From an uncultured Aquimarina sp. (GTDB taxonomy: Bacteria > Bacteroidota > Bacteroidia > Flavobacteriales > Flavobacteriaceae): a DNA stretch of 64,000 nt. Within the stretch, counting starts at the first letter, position 1. Each line of letters opens with the position of its first letter. The DNA is taken from positions 62,001 through 126,000 of the forward strand of contig CANMWA010000007.1 in assembly GCA_947501475.1 (NCBI GenBank), in the 5' to 3' direction. The notes below the pieces were generated by a model. That model made no database searches, was not told the origin of the DNA, and saw nothing but the letters and a program-made list of their open reading frames with translations. This document shows positions 18,333 through 27,117 of this stretch, in pieces. The translations under genes and the position numbers were made by a program.

Positions 18333-19517
18333 TTAATTTGTTGGATCTATTACTTCAAGCATTTCACATTTTTTTACTCCCTCTGGGCATTGTGGGGTCT
18401 CTACCAACAAACACACTTCATAAGAACCTGGCTCAAAATCATAAGCAAATGGGTCTTCTTTTCCCGAACTACTGCCTACGTATTCTCCATCTACAAACCA
18501 CTCTGATGATACATCTTGAACTCCTTCAAAGTTTCCTGGGAAAAACTTATACCCATTACTATTTCCTTGTTGTTCTATTTCAAAAGATAATTCCGGACAT
18601 GCAAATTCACCAACTCTAATTTCTTTGCAGTACTTAACTCCTTCTGGACAATCTGGGGTAATTACTTTTAGACAAATAGTATACACTCCATCTTCAAATT
18701 GATACCTTAATACTCTGTTTCCTTCTTGTGGATCTGACGGATTCTCTATTAGATCATCATTGATATACCATTTAATTTCTGTCACCTCATTAACTTCGCT
18801 CAATTTAGCTCCTTTTATATTTGCCTCAAAAACATAAGTATTAACACTACCTGGCTCCATTCCTTTTTCGAAAGAAACTTCTGGACATACTAAATCAGAT
18901 TCTTTTACTATGATTTCTTTACAGTATGATGCTCCTTCTGGGCAATCTGATGTTTCTGTCATGATACATACTTCGTATGTTCCTGACTCTTTAAAATCCC
19001 ATATTAAATAATTATCTTCATTTGGTGCAGAATCTTCAACCAATTCACCATTGATTAACCATTGGTAAGGTGTATTTTCAACGCCTCTAAAATCTGCATA
19101 AAACTTGTATGTATATGGTCTTTCATATTGTTTACTTTTAAAGAACAGATCTGGGCAAGGGTTATTTTCGTCTATAGTAACTTCTATATCAATACAGGCT
19201 TCTCTTGTAATATCTTCACTTATTACTTTAACACAAATAGTATGCTTGCCAGGCTCGAATAAATAGTCCAAAATTTGATTGATAATATCATTTTGATTCT
19301 CACCATCTATAATATTACCATCAATAGACCATATTAACTCTGCATCATTAACACCATTAGTTTTTGCTTCAAATCGGTACACTGCACTTCCTTCTTTATG
19401 ATCTACCAAAATTTCAACTTCTGAATCATTATTATCAAAATCTTCTGTTTGTTCGCAAGAAGTAAATCCTAAAATACATGTAATTAACACTACATACCAT
19501 ACACTAAGTTTTCTCAT
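18333..19517 (-). CDS. Surface lipoprotein made of four PKD-like modules
   Basis: 394 residues. The signal peptide and lipobox GFTSC give Cys21, followed by an acidic run (EQTEDFDNNDSE) typical of exported lipoproteins. It then consists almost wholly of four modules of about 85-100 residues. Modules 2-4 each begin CP(D/E)L or CPEV, contain W(Y/L/F)(I/V)(N/D)(D/G) in the middle, and end GxYE(V/I)C followed by CPEG..YCKE. The regular Cys pairs suggest one disulfide per module. No enzyme motif is present; a binding or adhesive role for the TonB receptor is inferred. Expression likely depends on the divergent sigma factor. Confidence 0.8.
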   Translation of the reverse strand: MRKLSVWYVVLITCILGFTSCEQTEDFDNNDSEVEILVDHKEGSAVYRFEAKTNGVNDAELIWSIDGNIIDGENQNDIINQILDYLFEPGKHTICVKVISEDITREACIDIEVTIDENNPCPDLFFKSKQYERPYTYKFYADFRGVENTPYQWLINGELVEDSAPNEDNYLIWDFKESGTYEVCIMTETSDCPEGASYCKEIIVKESDLVCPEVSFEKGMEPGSVNTYVFEANIKGAKLSEVNEVTEIKWYINDDLIENPSDPQEGNRVLRYQFEDGVYTICLKVITPDCPEGVKYCKEIRVGEFACPELSFEIEQQGNSNGYKFFPGNFEGVQDVSSEWFVDGEYVGSSSGKEDPFAYDFEPGSYEVCLLVETPQCPEGVKKCEMLEVIDPTN

Positions 19518-19579
19518 TGTTATTGCTTTTTTGGGTTATTGTTTTTAAATAGTGAGGGTTTTATGTCTCACATAAATGA

Positions 19580-19606
19580 AACGTCTAATAAAAAACTTAC
19601 CCTACC
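19580..19606 (-). promoter_or_regulatory. Predicted ECF sigma promoter of the 394-residue lipoprotein
   Basis: On the minus strand GGTAGGG, 16 bases, CGTT, identical in both boxes and spacing to the motif before fecR. It ends 63 bases before the ATG at 19517, within the divergent region shared with the sigma gene. Confidence 0.75.
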
Positions 19607-19617
19607 CCCAGTATTAA

Positions 19618-19650
19618 TTTTTGATAGCTTAGAAAAAAAATATAGCTTTG
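19618..19650 (+). promoter_or_regulatory. Housekeeping promoter of the ECF sigma gene
   Basis: TTTTTG (19618-19623), 19 bases, TAGCTTTG (19643-19650), a full match to the Bacteroidota sigma-ABfr consensus TTTG-N19-TAnnTTTG. Transcription should begin near 19656, which sets the translation start at 19671 rather than at the TTG at 19539. Confidence 0.8.
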
Positions 19651-19670
19651 GAAATATATTTTTGTCCCTG

Positions 19671-20192
19671 ATGTCTGAAAAGGAAAACTCTACATGCAAC
19701 GAACAAGTCTTTGATCATTTTTTCAAAAACCATTCTAAACTTTTGAGAAACTATATCTATTATAAGTTTGGAGATTTAAATCAAGCTGAAGATATTGTAC
19801 AAGATGCTTTTATAAAATTATGGAACAATTGCTCTAAAGTACCTCTGGATAAGGCCAAGAGTTATATCTATACTGTAGCAACAAATCTTGGGATAAGTAT
19901 AACCAGGCATCAAAAAGTAAGGTTTAAATATCAAGATTATATTACGCAACGCAAAAAAGAAACTCATAATGAATCTCCAGAATTTGTTATGCTTGAAAAA
20001 GAATATATGGAGAAGCTCAAAAAAGCAATAGCAGACTTACCCGAGCGGCAAAGAGAAGTTTTCTTATTAAGTAGAATTGATAAAAAAACCTATAAAGAAA
20101 TAGCAGAATTATCTGATGTATCTGTAAAAGCAATAGAAAAACTAATGCATAAAGCACTATCAACATTAAGAAAAAAGATAGGGAATGTGTAG
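19671..20192 (+). CDS. ECF-type RNA polymerase sigma factor (FecI-like)
   Basis: 173 residues from ATG 19671. An in-frame TTG at 19539 would give 217 residues, but it lies upstream of the promoter and its extra residues match no sigma region. Region 2 (DHFFKNHSKLLRNYIYYK, then QAEDIVQDAFIKLW) contacts the -10 box. Region 4 (LPERQREVFLLSRIDKKTYKEIA, then VSVKAIEKLMHKAL) contacts the -35 box. It is followed by fecR and a TonB receptor with a STN domain, the classical cell-surface signalling layout. The presumed targets are the three GGTRGGG-N16-CGTT sites flanking it. Confidence 0.9.
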   Translation: MSEKENSTCNEQVFDHFFKNHSKLLRNYIYYKFGDLNQAEDIVQDAFIKLWNNCSKVPLDKAKSYIYTVATNLGISITRHQKVRFKYQDYITQRKKETHNESPEFVMLEKEYMEKLKKAIADLPERQREVFLLSRIDKKTYKEIAELSDVSVKAIEKLMHKALSTLRKKIGNV

Positions 20193-20283
20193 GTAATTAT
20201 TCGATACAAAATAAGCTAATAAGAAAGTAAAATAATACGTAATTTTAAAATTTAGGTTCTCAGATTTGATTTTTAAAATTAAA

Positions 20284-20310
20284 GGTAGGGTATTTGAAAT
20301 GTAAAACGTT
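20284..20310 (+). promoter_or_regulatory. Predicted ECF sigma promoter of the fecR-TonB receptor operon
   Basis: GGTAGGG (20284-20290), 16 bases, CGTT (20307-20310). The CGT core at -10 and 16-base spacing are the usual geometry of ECF promoters. It ends 22 bases before the fecR ATG. Two further copies precede the lipoprotein genes. Confidence 0.75.
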
Positions 20311-20331
20311 CACATTATATAGATCGATGTT

Positions 20332-21234
20332 ATGTTAGATGATAAAAAAGATGATATATTCTTATCAAGATGGATAAACGGAGAGCTTTCTGAAGAAGAA
20401 CTACGTGATTTTCAATCTCATCCCGAATACGAACATTATGTAAAAATAATGGCGGGAGCAGATGCATTACGACTTAAAGATTATGATTTAGAAGAAGAAC
20501 TATTAGTTATAAAATCTAAAAGCGGTAGTAAAAAATCCAGAAATGTAATTAAATTATGGCCATACATGGCCGTAGCTGCATCAATTGCATTAATTATTGG
20601 ACTATTTATATTTAGTCAAAATGAATCTTTTTCGACAAATTACGGAGAAAAATTAGTAGTACTACTTCCTGATGGATCAGAAATGATTCTTAATGCAAAA
20701 TCTAAAGCAAGTTTTGACAAAGGTAATTGGAAAAACACGAGATTGGTGGAGTTAGAAGGTGAAGCATTTTTTAAGGTCAAAAAAGGAAGTGAATTTACAG
20801 TTTCTACAGATAATGGAGATGTTTCGGTTCTCGGAACACAGTTTAATGTACAATCACATAATTCTTTTTTTGAAGTAAATTGTTATGAAGGAAAAGTTCA
20901 GGTTATAAATCAAAAAAACAAAGAAATATTAACTGCAGGTATAGCTTATAGAAACATAGAAGAAACCCCAGAAAAATGGATTTTTGCTAGGAAAAAGCCT
21001 TCATGGGTTACTAATACTAGTTCCTTTAGAAGTGTTCCTTTAAAATATGTTTTCAAAGAACTTGAAGAACAATACAACATACAAATAAATACTACCAATA
21101 TTAATACCAATACTATCTATACTGGTACATTTCCAAATAATGATATAGAAGTTGCTCTTAAAACAGTTTTTAGTACCTTAGGCATTGAATATAGCCTAAC
21201 ACCAGATGGCAAAACCGTCGTACTAGAAAAGTAA
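20332..21234 (+). CDS. FecR family anti-sigma factor
   Basis: 300 residues. The cytoplasmic N-terminus (1-75, LSRWINGELSEEELRDF) would bind the sigma factor. One TM helix (about 78-100) is followed by the periplasmic FecR domain (about 105-200: VVLLPDGSEMILNAKS, VELEGEAFFKV, VLGTQFNV). The C-terminal DUF4974 (about 225-300: VPLKYVFKELEEQYNIQI) has an STN-like fold. It transmits the receptor signal to the sigma factor. It is 4 bases from the receptor gene. Confidence 0.93.
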   Translation: MLDDKKDDIFLSRWINGELSEEELRDFQSHPEYEHYVKIMAGADALRLKDYDLEEELLVIKSKSGSKKSRNVIKLWPYMAVAASIALIIGLFIFSQNESFSTNYGEKLVVLLPDGSEMILNAKSKASFDKGNWKNTRLVELEGEAFFKVKKGSEFTVSTDNGDVSVLGTQFNVQSHNSFFEVNCYEGKVQVINQKNKEILTAGIAYRNIEETPEKWIFARKKPSWVTNTSSFRSVPLKYVFKELEEQYNIQINTTNINTNTIYTGTFPNNDIEVALKTVFSTLGIEYSLTPDGKTVVLEK

Positions 21235-21238
21235 AAGA

Positions 21239-23791
21239 ATGATTAGACTTTTATATGTATATGTTTTTTTATGGGCCATATCTGTTTTTTCGCAAGAAGA
21301 AACTAAAGTCATTGTTTTAGAAAACAAACCATTACCAGATGTGATTTCTATTCTAGAAGCACAATATGACCTTAAATTCTCTTATATTAACAAGGTTGTA
21401 GAGGATAAAAAAATCACTCTAAACCTTACATCAGGATCCACTATAACAGAAATCCTTTCAGCTCTTCAATTGCAAACTTCATTAAAATTTGAAATTACTG
21501 GAAGCAATTATATCACTATTAGTACATACAACAAAAAAGATTATATTTCAGTATGCGGATATGTTTTTGATGAGGAGCAAAAACCTCTAAAAGATATTGG
21601 AATTTTTTTTAAAGCCATACGCGCTAATGCTACTACAGATAAGAATGGCTATTTTGAATACAGTAAAGTACCGTACAACTCTGTGATTTTAATTAGTGCT
21701 CCTGGTTTTAGACAAAGAATACTAAACTCAAGAATATTTCTAGCTGATGAATGTATCAAAATATATCTCATTAATGAATCTGAAGAAGTTCTAGACGAAG
21801 TATTTATTCAAGAATATTTAGCCAAAGGGATTACTCAGAATAAAAAAGTGGTTAATATTGATCTGCAAGATATAGAAATCCTACCCGGGCGAATAGAGCC
21901 CGATATTTTACAAACTGTACAGCTTACTCCAGGAGTAAACAATCCTTTTGAAACTGCATCTGGATTATTTGTACGAGGTAGTACTCCTCATCAAAACCTG
22001 GTGTTATGGAATGGCATTAAAACATATCAACAAGGACATTTTTTTGGAATGTTATCAGCATTTAATCCCTATGCTACCAAAGAAGTTGATTTTTCAAAAA
22101 GTGGCGTAAGTGCTCGATATGGAGATCGAATTGCTGGGGTAATAGATATTAAATCTCAAAATCAAATTGGAGATCGTTTTACAGGAGGGGCTGGTTTTAA
22201 TATGATTAATGCAGACGCAGTAATTCATACGCCAATTATTCGTGACAAAATATCGCTTCAGGTTTCTGGTAGAAGATCCTATACTGATATCTTAGAAACT
22301 TTTACTTATAAAAAGTTCTCAGATCGAGTTTTTCAAAACACAAAAATCGAAGAAAACCAAGATCTTAACAGTCAAAAAAACAACTTTTTTTATATAGATT
22401 ACAATGCAAACTTAATTATTCAACCCACAGTAAATCATACTATAGAAATCAATACGCTCTACAATAAAAATGATCTTGATTTTAGAAAAAACAATCAGGC
22501 CGAGTCTTTTAATGATGATTTGATCACCGAAAACGAAGGGTATAGTGTAAAATGGAAAAGTTCTTACAACGATAAATTATTTATTGATACTAATGGATAC
22601 TATACCAAATACCTTCTTAATTATCAATTTATTACTAGAAACTTAGATGTCATTTCAGAAATCGAAAGTAAAAAAAATAGCGTACTTGACTATGGAGGCG
22701 AATTGAATGTAAATTATAAATTCTCAACATATCAAAACCTTTCTGCAGGATACCAGTATTCTAAAAATACAATTAAATATGCATTTGTAACCACTACACC
22801 TGATTATGAATTAATTCTTGATCAAGATGATCGGTTTCTTAATACTCATGCATTTTACTCTGAATATAAATTTGAAAATCCAAAAAACTTTTACGCCTCG
22901 ATTGGATTAAGACTCAATCACTATGCAGAACTTAATGAATCATTTGTAGAACCACGAGTTTTTATTCAAAAAAATATCACTAAAGATTGGAGTGTAAATA
23001 CCAGTGCAGAATATAGAAGCCAGGCTAATAGTCAAATCAAAGAATCTGTTGTAAGTGATTTGTCTCTCGAGAATCAAGTCTGGACATTGGCTAACAAAGA
23101 ACAATTTCCGATAATTTCTAGTTATCAGTTCACATTTGGCACTAGTTTTAGAAAAAACAAATGGTATTTAGATATTGATAGTTACTATAAACAAATTGAT
23201 AATATCACCACATTAACTGCTGGATTTATTAACCCTACTGATAATACATATCATACAGGAGGTAGTAAGGTTTTTGGAGTGGATTTTTTCTTAAAAAAAA
23301 GATTTAAAAAATATAAAACCTGGGTAAGCTATTCGTATATCGATACACGTAATAAATTTGAAGGAATCAATAATGAAGAATCTTTTCCTGGTAATTGGAA
23401 TATAGAGCACACTGTAAAATGGTCACATTTTTATAAAATTAATAATTTTCAATTCTCTTTGGGGTGGCTTTGGCATACCGGTAAGTCATATACTAATATT
23501 GCAGGTGTTGATGAAAGTGGAGAAATAATAATTTTAGATTTTGGTAAGATCAATAGTAACAATTTGCCTGTGTATCACAGATTAGATTTCTCTGCTATTT
23601 ATGATTTCAAGATAGGATATGATCCAAACATAAAATACCGAATCGGTTTTTCTATACTTAACATATATGATAGAAAGAATCTATTAAACAAAGAGTTTAG
23701 AACTACGAATTCTCTGAACAATCAACTGCTTAACACAGATATATTTTCATTAGGCATTACTCCTAATATTAGTTTTAGGGTATTTTGGTAA
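21239..23791 (+). CDS. TonB-dependent signal-transducing receptor (STN + carboxypeptidase-like + plug/barrel)
   Basis: 850 residues. The signal peptide ends at FSQ (about 18). The secretin/TonB short N-terminal (STN) domain spans about 24-90 (LPDVISILEAQYDLKFSY) and would touch FecR. A carboxypeptidase-regulatory-like domain covers about 102-180 (SVCGYVFDEEQKPLKDIG). The plug starts near 205 (ILPGRIEPDILQTVQLTPGV, then GLFVRGSTPHQNL), and the beta-barrel ends with an aromatic residue (FRVFW). No SusD gene follows, so it is FecA-like rather than SusC-like. The ligand is unknown. A strong terminator follows immediately. Confidence 0.9.
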   Translation: MIRLLYVYVFLWAISVFSQEETKVIVLENKPLPDVISILEAQYDLKFSYINKVVEDKKITLNLTSGSTITEILSALQLQTSLKFEITGSNYITISTYNKKDYISVCGYVFDEEQKPLKDIGIFFKAIRANATTDKNGYFEYSKVPYNSVILISAPGFRQRILNSRIFLADECIKIYLINESEEVLDEVFIQEYLAKGITQNKKVVNIDLQDIEILPGRIEPDILQTVQLTPGVNNPFETASGLFVRGSTPHQNLVLWNGIKTYQQGHFFGMLSAFNPYATKEVDFSKSGVSARYGDRIAGVIDIKSQNQIGDRFTGGAGFNMINADAVIHTPIIRDKISLQVSGRRSYTDILETFTYKKFSDRVFQNTKIEENQDLNSQKNNFFYIDYNANLIIQPTVNHTIEINTLYNKNDLDFRKNNQAESFNDDLITENEGYSVKWKSSYNDKLFIDTNGYYTKYLLNYQFITRNLDVISEIESKKNSVLDYGGELNVNYKFSTYQNLSAGYQYSKNTIKYAFVTTTPDYELILDQDDRFLNTHAFYSEYKFENPKNFYASIGLRLNHYAELNESFVEPRVFIQKNITKDWSVNTSAEYRSQANSQIKESVVSDLSLENQVWTLANKEQFPIISSYQFTFGTSFRKNKWYLDIDSYYKQIDNITTLTAGFINPTDNTYHTGGSKVFGVDFFLKKRFKKYKTWVSYSYIDTRNKFEGINNEESFPGNWNIEHTVKWSHFYKINNFQFSLGWLWHTGKSYTNIAGVDESGEIIILDFGKINSNNLPVYHRLDFSAIYDFKIGYDPNIKYRIGFSILNIYDRKNLLNKEFRTTNSLNNQLLNTDIFSLGITPNISFRVFW

Positions 23792-23826
23792 AAAAAACCA
23801 CTCTGAACAATCAGAATGGTTTTTTT
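23792..23826. terminator. Bidirectional terminator between the TonB receptor and ndk
   Basis: AACCACTCTGA-ACAA-TCAGAATGGTT is a stem with one mismatch, flanked by an A run on the left and a T run on the right, so it can stop the converging transcripts from both sides. Confidence 0.8.
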
Positions 23827-23848
23827 AATATTTTTATAACGTTGTTTC

Positions 23849-24268
23849 TTAGAACTGCTCTCTTCCCGAAAAGTGAAAAGCTCCTTCAATTGCAGCATTT
23901 TCATCGCTATCACTACCATGCACAGCATTCTCGCTTATAGAAGTAGCAAATTTCTTTCTAATAGTACCTTCTGCAGCTTCTTCAGGATTTGTTGCCCCGA
24001 TCAAAGTTCTAAAATCCTCTACCGCATTTTCTTTTTCTAAAATAGCTGCTACAATAGGGCCACTTGTCATATATTCTACTAATTCTCCATAAAAAGGACG
24101 TTCCTTATGCACTTCATAAAATGCTTTAGCATCGTTAGTAGTAAGTTCAGTCAATTTCATTGCTACAATTCTAAATCCTGAAGCTGTAATTTGCTCTAGG
24201 ATTGCCCCAATGTATCCTTTTCTTACTGCATCAGGTTTAAGCATTGTAAATGTTCTGTTTGTTGCCAT
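23849..24268 (-). CDS. ndk: Nucleoside-diphosphate kinase
   Basis: 139 residues, the normal length. It has [13 protein letters not shown] at the N-terminus, a GPI-containing Kpn-loop region, and the active-site [12 protein letters not shown], where His117 is the phosphorylated residue. It transfers the gamma phosphate of ATP to other nucleoside diphosphates in the cytoplasm. A single gene with its own promoter and a shared terminator. Confidence 0.97.
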   Translation of the reverse strand: MATNRTFTMLKPDAVRKGYIGAILEQITASGFRIVAMKLTELTTNDAKAFYEVHKERPFYGELVEYMTSGPIVAAILEKENAVEDFRTLIGATNPEEAAEGTIRKKFATSISENAVHGSDSDENAAIEGAFHFSGREQF

Positions 24269-24355
24269 CGTAATTTTTTTTGTTATCTACCTCTTTTACA
24301 AGAAGCTTATTGAGTTATTATAGGAGTATAATTGCTCCTTTTTTATTTTTTTGTG

Positions 24356-24385
24356 CAAAAGTATAGATAAAAGAATCAAAAACAA
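24356..24385 (-). promoter_or_regulatory. Housekeeping promoter of ndk
   Basis: On the minus strand TTG, 19 bases, TACTTTTG, matching the Bacteroidota consensus. The predicted start near 24350 gives a leader of about 80 bases. Confidence 0.6.
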
Positions 24386-24436
24386 GAATTATCATAAGAA
24401 AGTGAATTTCACCAATAGCCTTTTCTTATTAAAAAC

Positions 24437-25468
24437 TTAATTCTTAGGATATTGCCTAATATATTCTTGAAGCACGATATTGTCTTGACCTCTCATTTGC
24501 ATTGTAACTTCATACGTGTCAAAATTAAATTTTAAAACTCCAAAACTTGGTATAGAAATAACTCTTCCTAACCTATATTGATTTGATTCTCCTTTATATT
24601 TATAATATGAATGCGTTAGACCACTAGAAGTAAAATCAATTAACGGATATTTAAGTCCATCTATTTTTAATGTTGAAAATTCTGAAATATGTCGATCTCC
24701 ACTAAGTAATATTGCATTTCTAACTGCTTTTTGCTTCAATAAGTTTTTTAATCGATCGACTTCATGCGGAAAATTACCCCAAGTTTCAAAACCATGTTCC
24801 CCAGATAAAAACTGAATACTACTTACTATAACTACAAAATCAGAATAGTTGTTCTCTAATTCTTTCTCTAACCATTTCCATTGTTTTTCACCCAGAATAG
24901 TATCCTCATTATTTTCAGAAGGTTGATATCGCCTCTCATTTGTTTTACTTTTTGTTAACGGGGATCTAAAATATCTTGTATCCAAAACGATTACTTTTAT
25001 GTTTCCTTTTTCAATTTCAAATATTTTAGATGTATACACCCCTTCTTGTGATCTTCTGGGGTCATCCTTTGGTATTTCTAAAAAATCTAAAAATAACTGC
25101 TGACTTTCTTTTTTCTTCCTCCACTCTACCCCAGCATCATTTTTACCATAATCGTGATCATCCCATGTCGCCATAATTGGGATAGACTGTTTTAGTTTTT
25201 GATACTCTGAATTATTATTCTGCTGATCATAATCTTTCTTTATTTTTGTCATATCCTCAGAATCTGCATAAATATTATCACCCCCCCAAATAAATACATT
25301 GGGTGTATTTTTTAGAATTTCATTCCAAAATGGCTGTGGCAGATCTTGTTTATTGCAACTTCCAAAGGCAATCACAAAATCACTTTGGTCAGGTTCTAAA
25401 TTTTTTTGAGGGTATAGTATACATGAGAAGCATAAAAATACGAGTAATGTTACATATCTATTCATCAT
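24437..25468 (-). CDS. PhoD-like alkaline phosphatase D family protein, exported
   Basis: 343 residues with a signal peptide (1-21). The metallophosphatase motifs are FGSCNKQD, IWGGDNIYAD (metal-binding Asp/Asn), TWDDHDYGKND and LSGDRHISEFS near 245-255. These are characteristic of the PhoD superfamily, phosphodiesterases/phosphomonoesterases often with a calcium-iron centre. The first Cys of the signal region (FSC) is not clearly a lipobox. It would scavenge phosphate from organic esters in the periplasm, but the true substrate is unknown. A minus-strand -7 box TATTTTTG lies at 25486-25493. Confidence 0.88.
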   Translation of the reverse strand: MMNRYVTLLVFLCFSCILYPQKNLEPDQSDFVIAFGSCNKQDLPQPFWNEILKNTPNVFIWGGDNIYADSEDMTKIKKDYDQQNNNSEYQKLKQSIPIMATWDDHDYGKNDAGVEWRKKKESQQLFLDFLEIPKDDPRRSQEGVYTSKIFEIEKGNIKVIVLDTRYFRSPLTKSKTNERRYQPSENNEDTILGEKQWKWLEKELENNYSDFVVIVSSIQFLSGEHGFETWGNFPHEVDRLKNLLKQKAVRNAILLSGDRHISEFSTLKIDGLKYPLIDFTSSGLTHSYYKYKGESNQYRLGRVISIPSFGVLKFNFDTYEVTMQMRGQDNIVLQEYIRQYPKN

Positions 25469-25541
25469 AACAATAAGATTAAAAACAAAAATAATTGATC
25501 TAATATTACTAAAATATTATTTATTGTATATTCGCTGACTT

Positions 25542-26558
25542 ATGAATAATCTAGATATAAAAGAAATAAAGGAGCTTTTATCTACTCCAAAAAACATTGT
25601 TATTGTTACTCATAAAAACCCTGACGGAGATGCTGTTGGTTCTACAATGGCCTTACATCATTATCTCACATCCTTAGGGCATAATTCTACCGTGATCACA
25701 CCCAATGAATATCCTGATTTTTTAAAATGGATACCAGGTCAAGATACTATTATTAAATATAACAACAATACCGAAGCTGCAAAGTCAAAAATAGAAGAGG
25801 CTGATCTTATATTTACTTTAGATTTTAATCATTTATCCAGAAGTGGTGATATGGAAAGTGTTTTGGCAAAAACCAATACTACTTTTATCATGATTGATCA
25901 TCACCAACAACCAGATAGTTATCCCAAATATACATATAGCGACACTGGGATGAGTTCAACATGCCAAATGATCTATCATTTTATAGAAAAATTAGGTGAT
26001 TTAGAAAAAATTACTCCACAAATAGCTACCTGTATCTATGTTGGTATTATGACAGATACTGGGTCTTTCAGGTTTAGATCAACAACCAATATTACTCATA
26101 CAGTAATTGCTGATCTTATTAATCGTGGAGCCGATAATACAAGTATTCATGAAAACATTTATGACACCAATACTATTTCAAGGCTTCAATTAAAAGGTGT
26201 TGCATTAAAAAACCTAAAAGTATTACCCGAATATAAAACAGCCTATATCACTATATCCCAAGATGAGTTAGATCAAAATAATTTTAGAAAAGGAGACACA
26301 GAAGGTTTTGTAAATTTAGGATTATCTATCAGTGGTATCAAGTTCGCTGTAATTTTTATAGAAAATAGAGGTGAAGGGATTATTAAAATTTCATTACGAT
26401 CTAAAGGTGATTTTTCTGTTAACGAATTTTCTAGAAATCATTTTGAAGGAGGCGGCCACCACAATGCTGCAGGGGGTAAAAGTAATCTTTCTTTGCCCAA
26501 TACAATTGATAAATTTATTAGTATCTTGCCAGCTTATAAAAACGTCCTGAATCAATGA
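25542..26558 (+). CDS. nrnA: DHH family phosphoesterase, NrnA-like (oligoribonuclease / pAp phosphatase)
   Basis: 338 residues. The DHH domain has VTHKNPDGDAVGST (about 21-34), FTLDFNHLSR, and the signature IDHHQQPD. The DHHA1 domain ends in EGGGHHNAAGGKSN. Both are intact. NrnA proteins degrade short RNA oligonucleotides and dephosphorylate 3'-phosphoadenosine-5'-phosphate. The exact split of activities here is inferred from family. Its TGA overlaps the ATG of gldI. Confidence 0.9.
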   Translation: MNNLDIKEIKELLSTPKNIVIVTHKNPDGDAVGSTMALHHYLTSLGHNSTVITPNEYPDFLKWIPGQDTIIKYNNNTEAAKSKIEEADLIFTLDFNHLSRSGDMESVLAKTNTTFIMIDHHQQPDSYPKYTYSDTGMSSTCQMIYHFIEKLGDLEKITPQIATCIYVGIMTDTGSFRFRSTTNITHTVIADLINRGADNTSIHENIYDTNTISRLQLKGVALKNLKVLPEYKTAYITISQDELDQNNFRKGDTEGFVNLGLSISGIKFAVIFIENRGEGIIKISLRSKGDFSVNEFSRNHFEGGGHHNAAGGKSNLSLPNTIDKFISILPAYKNVLNQ

Positions 26559-27091
26559 GAATAATTCTTTATACATTTGGTCTTGTTTTTTTATTTTCTT
26601 CTTGCAAGACCCCAGAAGCACGTAAACCAGTAAGTATTAAATCAGGGTCATTTATCGACGAATCTATCAATCGAAATAAAGAACTAGCCTCTAAAGAAGA
26701 AGCAAGAATTCAAAAAATCATCGATCAAGATACGCTTCATAAATACATAACATCCAAAGGAGGTTTTTGGTACTTCTACAATAAAAAAGATACGCTTCCT
26801 GGCAATACTCCAAAATTTGGAGATATTGTAAATTTTAATTACAACATCAAGGATTTAAACGGCAATACAATTTATTCAAAAAAAGAACTAGATACTATTA
26901 CCTATTATATCGATAAAGAAGAATTATTCTTAGGATTAAGAGAAGGTATAAAACTCATGAAAGCAGGTGAAACAATCACATTTTTATTTCCATCTTATCA
27001 AGCATACGGATATTATGGTGATGAAAATAAGATTGGAACAAATATTCCGTTAATGTCTAAAGTAACACTTAATAAAATCACAAAAGAATAA
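26555..27091 (+). CDS. gldI: Gliding-motility-associated FKBP-type peptidyl-prolyl isomerase GldI
   Basis: 178 residues. The lipobox FSSCK gives Cys17. A helical region (40-70) precedes an FKBP domain (about 90-178: FGDIVNFNYNIKDLNGN, EGIKLMKAGETITFLFP, YGYYGDENKIG, IPLMSKVTLNKI). GldI is required for gliding in Flavobacterium johnsoniae, where it is thought to help fold other Gld proteins in the periplasm. Here it is coupled to nrnA by a four-base overlap and followed 26 bases later by another immunophilin. Some FKBP active-site aromatics are not obvious, so catalytic strength is uncertain. Confidence 0.85.
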   Translation: MRIILYTFGLVFLFSSCKTPEARKPVSIKSGSFIDESINRNKELASKEEARIQKIIDQDTLHKYITSKGGFWYFYNKKDTLPGNTPKFGDIVNFNYNIKDLNGNTIYSKKELDTITYYIDKEELFLGLREGIKLMKAGETITFLFPSYQAYGYYGDENKIGTNIPLMSKVTLNKITKE

Positions 27092-27117
27092 ACAACAGAA
27101 ATTAATTAATAACACAA

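Noticed and set aside
19539..19670. N-terminal extension of the ECF sigma factor
   Set aside because: It lies upstream of and across the promoter and contains no sigma-like sequence.
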